A DNA stretch of 30,607 nucleotides from Flavobacteriaceae bacterium UBA6231 (GCA_002441545.1 DJWL01000026.1:1-30607); one strand, 5' to 3'. Positions 21,689 through 29,923 are shown, counted from the first letter of the stretch. Numbers and translations: made by a program. The notes: generated by a model from the letters alone, not told the origin.

Positions 21689-22954
21689 TCAAATCAATTC
21701 AAAATAGGCTCTTTCAATGCTTTCTCTGTGATCAGGATGTGCAATATTCACTAAAGCTTTCACTCTATCTTTTATAGTTTTTCCATATAAATTAGCAATT
21801 CCGTATTCAGTAATTATATAATGAACATGTGCTCTAGTAGTAACAATTCCAGCTCCCGATTTTAAGGAAGGTACAATTCTGCTAATTCCTGTTTTTGTTA
21901 CAGATGGCAATGCTATAATTGCTTTTCCTCCTTCACTTAAAGAAGCTCCTCTTATAAAATCCATTTGACCACCTACACCAGAATATATTTTTGACCCCAT
22001 AGAATCGGCACAAACTTGCCCTGTCAAATCTACTTCTATTGCAGAATTTATAGCAACCATTCTAGGGTTTTGTTTGATTATAGATATATCATTCACATAA
22101 TCAGAAGCTCTTAACTCAACAAATGGATTATCATCTACATAATCATACAAACGTTTTGAACCCATTAAAAATGTGGCTAATGCGCGTCCTGGATTCACTT
22201 TTTTATAATTGCCATTAATAACATTTTTCAAAATAAGATCAATAACACCATCAGAAAACATTTCGGTATGTAATCCTAAATCTTTATGATTTGTAAGCCT
22301 AGATAGTACGGCATTTGGAATCACTCCAACACCCATTTGAAGTGTGCTTCTGTCTTCTATTAAACTAGCAACATAATCTCCTATTCTATTTTCAATCTCA
22401 GTTGAAACAGGCATGTCATGAGTTGGCATGGGCGTATCACATTCAACAAACAAATCTATTTCTGTATAATGAATAATGCCATCTCCATGCGTTCTTGGCA
22501 TTTGAGGATTAATTTGAGCAATTACAATTTTAGCATTTTCTATTGCTGCCAAAGTAGCTTCAATTGAAACACCCAAAGAACAATACCCGTGCTTATCTGG
22601 CACCGAAACATGAATTAATGCAACGTCAAGTGGTAAAATATTTCTTTTGAACAGTAACGGCAATTCACTTAAAAAAACAGGTGTGTATGAACCGTTTCCT
22701 GCAGCCAATGTATGACGAACATTATTGCCCACAAAAAAAGAATTAACATGAAAACTATCTCTCAATTCAGGATTTGCATAAAGCGCATCCCCTTCAACAT
22801 GTAAATGGCAAACTTCAACGTTCCTCAACTCTTCGTGTCGCTGAGTCATGGCATTCATTAACATTTGAGGGGCAGCTGCAGCAGCTTGAATATAAACCCT
22901 ATCATTTGATTTTATAACTTTTACAGCTTCTTCTGCTTTAACAATTTTATACAT
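21689..22954 (-). CDS. Acetyl-CoA hydrolase/transferase family protein
   Basis: This 421-aa class I CoA-transferase (4-hydroxybutyrate or acetate CoA-transferase-like) has the active-site glutamate Glu231 in GLHTEMFSDGVIDL and the oxyanion/CoA loop SGVGGQMDFIRGA. PDKHGYCSLGVS and VTTRAHVHYIITEYGIANLYGKT are also typical. It moves CoA between short-chain carboxylates, or hydrolyses acetyl-CoA; the exact acid cannot be told from sequence. No signal peptide. It is divergent from map and probably monocistronic. Confidence 0.92.
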   Translation of the reverse strand: MYKIVKAEEAVKVIKSNDRVYIQAAAAAPQMLMNAMTQRHEELRNVEVCHLHVEGDALYANPELRDSFHVNSFFVGNNVRHTLAAGNGSYTPVFLSELPLLFKRNILPLDVALIHVSVPDKHGYCSLGVSIEATLAAIENAKIVIAQINPQMPRTHGDGIIHYTEIDLFVECDTPMPTHDMPVSTEIENRIGDYVASLIEDRSTLQMGVGVIPNAVLSRLTNHKDLGLHTEMFSDGVIDLILKNVINGNYKKVNPGRALATFLMGSKRLYDYVDDNPFVELRASDYVNDISIIKQNPRMVAINSAIEVDLTGQVCADSMGSKIYSGVGGQMDFIRGASLSEGGKAIIALPSVTKTGISRIVPSLKSGAGIVTTRAHVHYIITEYGIANLYGKTIKDRVKALVNIAHPDHRESIERAYFELI

Positions 22955-22973
22955 TACTATTGTCTTTAGACAA

Positions 22974-22981
22974 CAAAATTA
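22974..22981 (-). promoter_or_regulatory. Possible -7 box (TAATTTTG) for the CoA-transferase gene
   Basis: The minus-strand TAATTTTG matches TAnnTTTG and lies 19 nt before the ATG at 22954. No -33 TTG is seen at a normal distance. Confidence 0.4.
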
Positions 22982-23051
22982 AAGATAAAAGAAATTCTAA
23001 AAACTGTCCAAAGTCATAGTAGTATAAAAACAATAAAAAATTAATTTTGAG

Positions 23052-23059
23052 TATCTTTG
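23052..23059 (+). promoter_or_regulatory. -7 box (TATCTTTG) for map
   Basis: An exact TAnnTTTG match lies 17 nt before the map ATG, giving a normal short leader. No clear -33 element. Confidence 0.5.
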
Positions 23060-23076
23060 CCAATATTTTATAAAGC

Positions 23077-23895
23077 ATGATTATTACTAAAACAAGAGAA
23101 GAAATTGAATTAATGCGTGAAAGTGCTTTAATTGTTTCTAAAACTTTAGGCATTCTTGCCAAAGAAATAAAACCAGGAGTAACAACTTTACATCTTGATA
23201 AAATAGCTGAAGAATTCATCCGTAGTGAAGGAGCCATTCCAGGTTTTTTAGGATTATATAATTTTCCAAACACCTTGTGTATGAGTCCAAACACTCAAGT
23301 GGTGCATGGTATTCCAAATGACAAACCTTTGGCTGAAGGCGATATCATTTCAATTGATTGTGGAGCTCTTAAAAATGGTTTTTATGGAGACCACGCCTAT
23401 ACATTTGCGGTAGGAGAAATTGCTCCAGAAACTGAAAAATTACTTCAAGTCACCAAAGAGTCTTTATACGTAGGCATTAGGGAATTTAAAATAAATAACC
23501 GTGTTGGAGATGTAGGCTATGCCATACAAAAATACTGTGAAGACCATGGTTACGGTGTTGTTAGAGAATTGGTTGGTCATGGTTTAGGTAAAAAAATGCA
23601 TGAAGATCCAGAAATGCCAAACTATGGAAAACGTGGTAGAGGAAAAATGTTTATTGAAGGTATGGTTGTTGCCATTGAGCCAATGATAAATTTAGGAACT
23701 CACCGAATTAAACAACACAGAGATGGTTGGACTATTACAACTTTAGACAATAAACCAAGTGCACATTTTGAACATGATGTAGCGATTGTTGATGGAAAAC
23801 CAGAATTGCTTTCAACCTTTGCTTACATTTATGATGCTTTAGGAATAGAAAGCAACGAAGAAGATGAGTTTCGACAAAAAGCATTAGTTTTATAA
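23077..23895 (+). CDS. map: Type I methionine aminopeptidase
   Basis: This 272-aa cytosolic enzyme removes the initiator methionine from new proteins. The five metal ligands are present at family positions: Asp94, Asp105, His168, Glu201 and Glu232 (IDCGALKNGFYGDHAYTF, ELVGHGLGKKMHEDP, VVAIEPM, AHFEHDVAI). There is no N-terminal zinc-finger extension. The cupin gene begins 3 nt after its stop and the methyltransferase 6 nt after that, so the three are probably one operon. Confidence 0.96.
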   Translation: MIITKTREEIELMRESALIVSKTLGILAKEIKPGVTTLHLDKIAEEFIRSEGAIPGFLGLYNFPNTLCMSPNTQVVHGIPNDKPLAEGDIISIDCGALKNGFYGDHAYTFAVGEIAPETEKLLQVTKESLYVGIREFKINNRVGDVGYAIQKYCEDHGYGVVRELVGHGLGKKMHEDPEMPNYGKRGRGKMFIEGMVVAIEPMINLGTHRIKQHRDGWTITTLDNKPSAHFEHDVAIVDGKPELLSTFAYIYDALGIESNEEDEFRQKALVL

Positions 23896-23898
23896 ACC

Positions 23899-24216
23899 AT
23901 GAAAAAAGTTATTTCAGAAATTAAAGAAGTTGAGCTTGCAAACGGTTTAAAAGGACGTTATTTCCATACTGACTCCAATACTATTGGTTTTGTTGACATT
24001 GAAAAAGGAGCTATTTTACCAGCTCACTCTCATTTTCATGAACAAACAACATTTGTCACCGAAGGAAAACTAGAAATGACCATTGATGGTGTTACTCAAA
24101 TTTTAGAGCCAGGAATCATTACTTTAATTCCATCAAACATAATTCATAGTGCTCGTGCCTTAACAAATTGTAAGGTAACAGACATATTTTATCCTGTTAG
24201 AGAAGATTATAAATAA
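23899..24216 (+). CDS. Small cupin-domain protein
   Basis: This 105-aa protein is a single cupin: motif 1 is LPAHSHFHEQTTFVTEGKLEMTIDG with three His and a Glu arranged as metal ligands, and motif 2 is LIPSNIIHSARALTNC. This compact RmlC-like fold is used both by metal enzymes and by sugar- or ligand-binding sensors, and no substrate can be inferred. It lies 3 nt after map and 6 nt before the methyltransferase. Confidence 0.9.
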   Translation: MKKVISEIKEVELANGLKGRYFHTDSNTIGFVDIEKGAILPAHSHFHEQTTFVTEGKLEMTIDGVTQILEPGIITLIPSNIIHSARALTNCKVTDIFYPVREDYK

Positions 24217-24222
24217 TCACTT

Positions 24223-24990
24223 TTGAAAAAACTCTTCAAATTTATACTTAACTTCCTGCCAAGACCTTTCTTGATTCGATTAAGTTATACTATTAGACCT
24301 TTTTTAGAGGTTTTTTTAAAAGGTGAAACATATACCGATCCTATTGATGGTAAAAGTTTTAAAAGTTTTTTACCTTATGGTTATGGCAAACAACGAAATA
24401 ATGTATTATCGCCTTCTACCCTTTCATTAGAGCGACACAGATTATTATGGCTGTATTTAAAAAATGAAACTGATTTTTTCACAGCAAAACATAAAGTACT
24501 TCACTTTGCTCCAGAACAAGCTTTTTACAAGCGATTCAAAAACATGAAAAATCTGGATTATGTGACTACTGATTTAAATTCACCTTTAGCTGATGTAAAA
24601 GCAGATATCTGTAATCTACCTTTTAAGGATAACGAATTTGATGTTATTCTTTGCAACCATGTTTTAGAACACATTCCTGATGATGTTAAAGCTATGCAAG
24701 AATTGTACAGAATATTAAAACCTAGTGGTTTTGGAATCTTTCAAATTCCTCAGGATTTAAATAGAGAATTTACTTTTGAAGACAACAGCATTACTGACAA
24801 AAAAGAACGTGCTAAAATTTTTGGACAGTATGACCATGTTCGTGTTTATGGTCTTGATTATTTTGACAAGCTAAGCAAAATTGGTTTTAAGGTAGAAAAA
24901 GTTGATTATACTTCAACACTTTCAGAAGAAGACATTACAAAATTCTGTTTAGCAAAAGGAGAAATTATTCCTATTGTTTATAAATCTTAA
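24223..24990 (+). CDS. Class I SAM-dependent methyltransferase (Methyltransf_11-like)
   Basis: This 255-aa protein has a weakly hydrophobic N-terminus (MKKLFKFILNFLPRPFLIRL) followed by a methyltransferase domain from about residue 90: VLHFAPEQAFYKRF replaces the usual glycine-rich motif I, then VTTDLNSPLADVKADICNLPF, DVILCNHVLEHIPDD and ELYRILKPSGFGIFQIPQ are the standard later motifs. The start is a TTG at 24223; no ATG fits. The substrate is unknown. Its stop overlaps that of the convergent apbE by the shared bases TTAA. Confidence 0.88.
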   Translation: MKKLFKFILNFLPRPFLIRLSYTIRPFLEVFLKGETYTDPIDGKSFKSFLPYGYGKQRNNVLSPSTLSLERHRLLWLYLKNETDFFTAKHKVLHFAPEQAFYKRFKNMKNLDYVTTDLNSPLADVKADICNLPFKDNEFDVILCNHVLEHIPDDVKAMQELYRILKPSGFGIFQIPQDLNREFTFEDNSITDKKERAKIFGQYDHVRVYGLDYFDKLSKIGFKVEKVDYTSTLSEEDITKFCLAKGEIIPIVYKS

Positions 24991-25970
24991 AACTCAGGAA
25001 ATCCGTTAAAACCGATAGTTTCCAACTCATTTTTTTCGTTTTCATAAATCAAAAAAACTTTTAGTTCTTTATGTTTTTCTAAAAATGCTTTAACTTTTTC
25101 AATTCCCATTGCTTTAAAAGCAGTTGCGTAAGCATCGGCAGTCATGCAATTTGATGCAATAACAGAAATGCTTAATAAATTGGTTTTACTTGGGTAACCC
25201 GTTTTGGTATCTATAATATGTGAATATCTATTTCCATCTTTATCAATCTTAAATTTTCTGTAGGTTCCTGAGGTTGCCATGGCTTCATCTGTTACAGAAA
25301 TGGCTCTTATGATAGATTGGGTACCATCAAAATGGGGCATTTCAACACCTACTTTCCATGGTTTATTTTTTTCTATATTAATACCTTTAGTTCTTATTTC
25401 GCCACCAATTTCAACTATATAGTTTTCAATATTTTGCTGTTCCAAAAACTCTGAAATAACATCAACACCATACCCTTTTGCTATGGCATTAAAATCCAAA
25501 AACGTATTTGGGTTTTCTTTAATAATTCTATTGCCTTCTCTGTGAACTTTATTTAATCCAACCGAAACCATTAAACTATCAATTTTCAAGCTATCCAGTT
25601 TAACAATATTACCTTCAGGGCCAAAATCCCATGCATTAACTAAAATCCCTATCGTTGGGTCAAAAGCTCCGTCAGTTTTTGAAAAAATATCTTTTGAAGC
25701 TTCAAAAACTTTTTGAAAATGCTCATCAATTATGTTAGATTCATTTCTATTTAGCTTTGAAATATTTGAATCATTCTGATATGTTGACATGGATTTATTA
25801 ACAACATAGAACAAACTATCAATTTTATTTTGAAAATCTTGTTGATGTTCTGAGTAATATTGAATAGAGTACGATGTTCCAAAAACTAACCCACTTAGTT
25901 TGGTGTTATCTGTTTGTTTACAAGAAATCAGTAAAAAACAAAATAAAACTCCAAAAATGTATCTGCTCAT
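24987..25970 (-). CDS. apbE: FAD:protein FMN transferase, lipoprotein
   Basis: This 327-aa periplasm-facing enzyme covalently attaches FMN from FAD to a threonine in target proteins such as NqrB and NqrC. The N-terminus MSRYIFGVLFCFLLISC is an SPII signal with lipidated Cys17. ApbE motifs seen are GTSYSIQYY, MSTYQNDSNISKLN, DFNAIAKGYGVD, EIGGEIRTKG, ATSGTYRKF, HIIDTKTGYP and TADAYATAFKAMG. It lies 10 nt downstream of a small nqr-associated gene and about 1.2 kb from nqrF on the same strand, which supports its role in maturing the Nqr complex. Confidence 0.95.
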   Translation of the reverse strand: MSRYIFGVLFCFLLISCKQTDNTKLSGLVFGTSYSIQYYSEHQQDFQNKIDSLFYVVNKSMSTYQNDSNISKLNRNESNIIDEHFQKVFEASKDIFSKTDGAFDPTIGILVNAWDFGPEGNIVKLDSLKIDSLMVSVGLNKVHREGNRIIKENPNTFLDFNAIAKGYGVDVISEFLEQQNIENYIVEIGGEIRTKGINIEKNKPWKVGVEMPHFDGTQSIIRAISVTDEAMATSGTYRKFKIDKDGNRYSHIIDTKTGYPSKTNLLSISVIASNCMTADAYATAFKAMGIEKVKAFLEKHKELKVFLIYENEKNELETIGFNGFPEF

Positions 25971-25980
25971 ACTATTGCTA

Positions 25981-26358
25981 TTAATTAAAATTCGTTTCTA
26001 AAACTTGAATGCCATTATATTCAATCAAGTAATCTTCGTTTAAAAATATAGGCAATGTATTATCTTCAATATTTGATAAACCAACACCTGCATATAGTAC
26101 TTTTGCATGCTTTTCTCTGGCATGCTTTTTAAAAGATTCCATCCAAATCACGTCATAATTATTTGGATTTTCTGGCAACAAAACAGCTCTTACTATAACG
26201 AAAAAATACTGGTTATTTTTATCAATACAAACAAACTGCGGATGCTTTTTAAGTTTACTGTTTATAGCTATAAATTCAAAACCACTTTGTTCTAAGTCTT
26301 TTCCAACATGGTTCATTGCCAAGTTATGTAATTCTTGCTTAGTGAGAGGTTTACGCAT
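25981..26358 (-). CDS. Small conserved protein associated with nqr/apbE
   Basis: This 125-aa soluble protein has MRKPLTKQELHNLAMNHVGKD near the start and HPQFVCIDKNNQYFFVIVRAV, KVLYAGVGLSNIED and FLNEDYLIEYNG later. No transmembrane segment or cofactor motif is present, and the alternating strand/helix pattern suggests a nuclease-like or roadblock-like small alpha/beta fold. In flavobacterial genomes similar proteins sit beside nqrF and are sometimes labelled 'NqrF', which is not justified by sequence. It is 10 nt upstream of apbE, and they are probably co-transcribed. Function unknown. Confidence 0.82.
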   Translation of the reverse strand: MRKPLTKQELHNLAMNHVGKDLEQSGFEFIAINSKLKKHPQFVCIDKNNQYFFVIVRAVLLPENPNNYDVIWMESFKKHAREKHAKVLYAGVGLSNIEDNTLPIFLNEDYLIEYNGIQVLETNFN

Positions 26359-26682
26359 ATTACAAAATTAATGCATATATTGATTAAATTAAAATTTTGT
26401 TTACCTTTAAAACCAATCCGTTTGTGTAGTATTTTAAAACATTACTAAAACAGATTAAACCAACCCCAACTACTCTATAAACTTCATTTACTTATAAGCG
26501 ATAATAAGTACATGATAAAACTACACAATCATTTTTAAAAATTTATAAAAAAGGAAAAATATAATCAAGCTTAAATATCTCAAAAACAGAATTTGCTCTT
26601 GATATTAGGTATTCTTAGTTAATATACCAGATGCTAACCTAACAAAAAAAATGAAAAATAAATTTAACCCAACCAAAAAATT
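26359..26682. other. 324-nt intergenic region between divergent genes
   Basis: This A+T-rich stretch separates the minus-strand nqr-associated gene from the plus-strand TerB-like gene. It holds a minus-strand -7 box at 26363-26370, a 7-bp hairpin (TACTTAT at 26489, ATAAGTA at 26504) and an 11-codon upstream ORF at 26651. I find no clear plus-strand promoter, RNA gene or repeat. Confidence 0.6.
26363..26370 (-). promoter_or_regulatory. -7 box (TAATTTTG) for the nqr-associated gene and apbE
   Basis: The minus-strand TAATTTTG matches TAnnTTTG and lies only 4 nt from the ATG at 26358, implying a leaderless or nearly leaderless transcript if it is used. No -33 TTG is visible. Confidence 0.4.
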
Positions 26683-26686
26683 ATGA
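26651..26686 (+). CDS. Putative 11-codon upstream ORF
   Basis: The ATG at 26651 opens MKNKFNPTKKL and stops at TGA 26684-26686, overlapping the ATG of the TerB-like gene as ATGA. This geometry is typical of translational coupling. It may be a leader peptide, or chance in an A-rich leader. Confidence 0.3.
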   Translation: MKNKFNPTKKL

Positions 26687-27018
26687 AATCTGAAACAAAC
26701 ACATGGACAAAAACAGAACTTCAAATTTATATTTTACTTCTTTGTGCAAATGCTGATTCGGTTGAAAGCAAAGAAGAAATTAACTTAATAAAATCTAAAG
26801 TAGATAAGAAAACCTTTAGAAAAATATATAATGAATTTTGTAATGACACTGAAGAAAATAGCTTTGAAAAAATAGATGCTAACATACATTTACATAAATA
26901 TAACCAAACTGAACTTTCAAATATTCATAAAGAAATCAATGAAATTTTCCTTGCAGACAATAAGTTTGGAATGATGGAGCAAAATCTAAATAGGATATTA
27001 GATAATATAATCTATTAA
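26683..27018 (+). CDS. TerB-like all-helical protein
   Basis: This 111-aa protein is all helical, without signal or membrane segment. TELQIYILLLCANADSVESKEEINLIKSKV resembles the first helices of the TerB/DjlA-N fold, whose members often begin with LLYILAYIAYADG-like sequence followed by an acidic turn and SEEE. The rest (FRKIYNEFCND, LSNIHKEINEIFLADNKF, LNRILDNIIY) continues the helical bundle. TerB-like proteins are linked to tellurite resistance, envelope stress and phage defence, but no partner domains are nearby. It is isolated on the plus strand between apbE and nqrF, ending in a bidirectional terminator. The fold assignment is tentative. Confidence 0.72.
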   Translation: MKSETNTWTKTELQIYILLLCANADSVESKEEINLIKSKVDKKTFRKIYNEFCNDTEENSFEKIDANIHLHKYNQTELSNIHKEINEIFLADNKFGMMEQNLNRILDNIIY

Positions 27019-27082
27019 TACATAATTTGTTTTTATAATACTTTACATTACAAAACCTAAATACAACTTGTATTTAAACATA

Positions 27083-27114
27083 AAAAAGCCAACTTTATGA
27101 GTTGGCTTTTTTTA
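27083..27114. terminator. Bidirectional terminator between the TerB-like gene and nqrF
   Basis: A 12-bp stem (AAAAAGCCAACT / AGTTGGCTTTTT) with loop TTATG lies between convergent stops at 27018 and 27130. It would end the whole nqr operon on the minus strand. Confidence 0.88.
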
Positions 27115-27129
27115 TTACTCTGATTTTAA

Positions 27130-28446
27130 TTATCCACCAAAATCATCAAATCTGATATTTTCTTCTGCAAGACCAAAATCTTCTCCCATCTTTTGAACAG
27201 CTTGGTTCATTAATGGTGGACCACAGAAATACAATTCAATATCTTCTGGTGATTCGTGTTTACTTAAATAATTGTCAATTACACAATTGTGAATAAATCC
27301 AACAAATCCATCTCCAGGCGCATCAATATTTTCTTTTACTATCCAATTATCTTCAGGCATTGGCTCAGAAAGTGCCAAATAGAATTTAAAGTTTGGAAAG
27401 TCTTTTTCTAAATGTTTAAAGTGGTCTAAATAGAATAATTCTCGTTTAGAACGTCCACCATACCAATAGGTAACTTTTCTGCCTGTTTTTAATGTTTTGA
27501 ATAAATGATACAAGTGAGAACGCATTGGTGCCATACCTGCTCCACCTCCAACATATAACATTTCAGCATCTGATTCGTTAATGAAGAATTCTCCATAAGG
27601 ACCAGAAATAGTTACTTTATCACCTTTTTTTCTTGAGAAAATATATGATGATGCTATACCAGGATTTACATCCATCCATCCACCTTTAGCTCTATCAAAA
27701 GGAGGTGTTGCTATACGCACGTTTAACATAATTTCTCTACCTTCTGCTGGATAAGAAGCCATTGAATAGGCTCTTTCTACAGTATCAGTATTTTTCATTA
27801 CCAAGTCCCAAAGTTTAAACTTGTCCCATTCAGCTTGAAATTTATCTGGTGTTTCATGCTCTTCAGGATGTGCTGTAATATCCATATCGGCAAACTTCAC
27901 TTCACATGGAGGAATTTCGATTTGAATATACCCACCTGCTTTGTAGTTCATAGCTTCAGGAATTTCTACAACAAATTCTTTTATAAATGATGCCACATTG
28001 TAATTTCTAACCACAGTTCCTTCCCATTTTTTAATTCCAAAAACTTCTTCAGGAATGGTAATATTCATGTCTTGTTTTACTTTTACTTGGCAACCTAAAC
28101 GAGCTCCTTCTTGTAATTCCTTTCTTGTAAAATGAGGCGTTTCTGTTGGTAATGCTTCTCCTCCACCAGATAATACATGACATTCACATTGAAGACACGT
28201 TCCACCACCACCACATGCTGACGGTAAAAATATTTTTTGATTTCCTAATGTTGATAACAAAGAACCTCCTGAGGCAACTTCAATTACCTTTTCACCATTG
28301 ATAGTAATTTTTACGGGACCTGATGGTGATAATTTTTGTTTTACAACTAAAAGCAATACTACCAATAATATAGTAATAACTAAAAATACGGTTACAGTTG
28401 CTAATATCGTTCCTAATGTACCTGCTGCTAAAATCATATTACTCAT
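27130..28446 (-). CDS. nqrF: Na+-translocating NADH:quinone reductase subunit F
   Basis: This 438-aa subunit is the NADH entry point of the sodium pump. An N-terminal transmembrane helix (about residues 10-36) anchors it, then a ferredoxin domain carries the [2Fe-2S] ligands Cys78, Cys84, Cys87 (SACGGGGTCLQC) and Cys119 (ARLGCQV). The FAD site is RAYSMASYP and the NADH site YVGGGAGMAPMRSHL, with YFCGPPLMNQAV near the C-terminus ending in FDDFGG. Its start overlaps the nqrE stop by 8 nt, implying coupled translation. It is the last gene of the nqr run and is followed by a strong terminator. Confidence 0.97.
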   Translation of the reverse strand: MSNMILAAGTLGTILATVTVFLVITILLVVLLLVVKQKLSPSGPVKITINGEKVIEVASGGSLLSTLGNQKIFLPSACGGGGTCLQCECHVLSGGGEALPTETPHFTRKELQEGARLGCQVKVKQDMNITIPEEVFGIKKWEGTVVRNYNVASFIKEFVVEIPEAMNYKAGGYIQIEIPPCEVKFADMDITAHPEEHETPDKFQAEWDKFKLWDLVMKNTDTVERAYSMASYPAEGREIMLNVRIATPPFDRAKGGWMDVNPGIASSYIFSRKKGDKVTISGPYGEFFINESDAEMLYVGGGAGMAPMRSHLYHLFKTLKTGRKVTYWYGGRSKRELFYLDHFKHLEKDFPNFKFYLALSEPMPEDNWIVKENIDAPGDGFVGFIHNCVIDNYLSKHESPEDIELYFCGPPLMNQAVQKMGEDFGLAEENIRFDDFGG

Positions 28447-29194
28447 TTACTTTTATGTTGTTAGCTAACACTTTTTCTTTCTTTTTAACTTCTGAATTTT
28501 CAACTTCATTAGAAGGAGCAGTGTTGTCTTCTTGTTTTGTAATTACAGCTTTTTGTTCTTCTTTCGGTTTTTCATCGCCTCCAGTTAACATACCTCCAAA
28601 ACTCATAAAACCAATAGCCATTAAACCTGTGATAATAAAAGTGATTCCTAACCCTCTTAATGGAGCAGGAACATTTGAATATCTAATTTTTTCACGAATA
28701 GCTGCAATAGATAGAATTGCTAAAAACCAACCAATTCCTGAACCTATTCCATAAACAGTTGCCAATCCTAATGTAGGAATCTCTCTTGATTGCATAAATA
28801 ATGACCCCCCTAAAATGGCACAGTTTACTGCGATAAGAGGCAAGAAAATACCTAATGAATTATATAATGAAGGTGAGAATTTCTCAACAACAATTTCCAC
28901 CAACTGAACCATCGTCGCGATGGTAGCTATAAACATGATGAATGATAAGAAACTTAAATCATAATCGGCATATTCTTCACCTAACCAAGCTAAAGCTCCA
29001 GGTTGTAATAAATAATGGTCTAACAACCAGTTTAAAGGGACAGTAATAAGCATTACAAAAATAACAGCCGCACCAAGTCCAACTGCTGTTGATACTTTTT
29101 TAGATACTGCAAGGAAAGAACACATTCCAAGGAATGTTGCAAAAACCATGTTATCTATAAAGATTGATTTTAAAAATAATTCTAAATGTTCCAT
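28439..29194 (-). CDS. nqrE: Na+-translocating NADH:quinone reductase subunit E, with C-terminal extension
   Basis: This 251-aa integral membrane subunit has six hydrophobic segments. Cys25 (FLGMCSFLAV) and Cys125 (IAVNCAILGG) are the positions that, with two NqrD cysteines, hold the intramembrane Fe-S centre. Vibrio-type NqrE is about 198 aa and ends just after the FMSFSG segment; here a hydrophilic tail of about 48 residues follows FMSFGGM (GGDEKPKEEQ ... KKKEKVLANN). The ATG is immediately preceded by a heptamer tandem repeat, and the stop overlaps nqrF by 8 nt. Confidence 0.96.
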   Translation of the reverse strand: MEHLELFLKSIFIDNMVFATFLGMCSFLAVSKKVSTAVGLGAAVIFVMLITVPLNWLLDHYLLQPGALAWLGEEYADYDLSFLSFIMFIATIATMVQLVEIVVEKFSPSLYNSLGIFLPLIAVNCAILGGSLFMQSREIPTLGLATVYGIGSGIGWFLAILSIAAIREKIRYSNVPAPLRGLGITFIITGLMAIGFMSFGGMLTGGDEKPKEEQKAVITKQEDNTAPSNEVENSEVKKKEKVLANNIKVNE

Positions 29195-29197
29195 TTT

Positions 29198-29232
29198 TTT
29201 TTGGTTTTTGGTTTTTGGCTTTTGGTTTTTGG
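29198..29232 (-). repeat. Heptamer tandem repeat in the nqrD-nqrE spacer
   Basis: Five 7-nt units of TTTTTGG are seen on the plus strand (fourth unit CTTTTGG), read as CCAAAAA on the minus strand, followed by AAA and then the nqrE ATG. Each gain or loss of a unit would alter spacing upstream of the start. Confidence 0.85.
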
Positions 29233-29272
29233 TGATTCACTATCAACAATCAACCACGAACCAATACCCAAT

Positions 29273-29920
29273 TTAATGATCTTCTATTAATGCTTTATTT
29301 CTGCTACGTTGTACCCAAATAATAATTCCTACAACAATTAATGCCATTGGCGACAATAACATAAATCCATTATTTTCATATCCTAAAGCATATAATCCAG
29401 TTTTTTTAATCGGGTCTCCTAAAACTTTCATTCCTAATAAAGTTCCAGAACCTAATAATTCTCTAAAAAAACCTACTATAATAAGAATTAAACCATAACC
29501 AGCACCATTTCCAATTCCATCTAAAAACGATCTCCATGGGCCATTCGCTAAAGCAAAAGCTTCAAAGCGTCCCATGATGATACAGTTTGTAATAATAAGA
29601 CCTACGAATACCGATAATGTTTTACTTAATTCATAAGAATATGCTTTTAGAATTAAATCAACAATAATTACCAAGACTGCAACTACAACTAGCTGTACTA
29701 TGATTCTAATTTTTGATGGAATAATATTTCTCATTAAAGAAATTACAACGTTTCCAATTGCTACAACTGCTGTTACAGAAATAGCCATTACGATAGCTGC
29801 CTCTAATTGAGCCGTAATTGCCAATGCAGAACAAATACCCAAAACTTGAATTGTGATTGGGTTATTATCTGCTAATGGATCTAATATTAATTTACTGTCT
29901 TTTTTTGATAAAAGTCCCAT
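29273..29920 (-). CDS. nqrD: Na+-translocating NADH:quinone reductase subunit D
   Basis: This 215-aa integral membrane protein is homologous to NqrE in inverted topology. It has six hydrophobic helices, with Cys30 (VLGICSALAIT) and the cysteine in LIITNCIIMGRFEAFA as the partner ligands of the intramembrane Fe-S centre. GPWRSFLDGIGNGAGYGLIL and LLGSGTLLG are family signatures. It starts 3 nt after nqrC and is separated from nqrE by a 78-nt spacer. Confidence 0.97.
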   Translation of the reverse strand: MGLLSKKDSKLILDPLADNNPITIQVLGICSALAITAQLEAAIVMAISVTAVVAIGNVVISLMRNIIPSKIRIIVQLVVVAVLVIIVDLILKAYSYELSKTLSVFVGLIITNCIIMGRFEAFALANGPWRSFLDGIGNGAGYGLILIIVGFFRELLGSGTLLGMKVLGDPIKKTGLYALGYENNGFMLLSPMALIVVGIIIWVQRSRNKALIEDH

Positions 29921-29923
29921 AAT

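Noticed and set aside
28908..28925. Palindrome CCATCG-TCG-CGATGG
   Set aside because: It is inside the nqrE coding region, encodes conserved-looking residues and has no second copy in the window.
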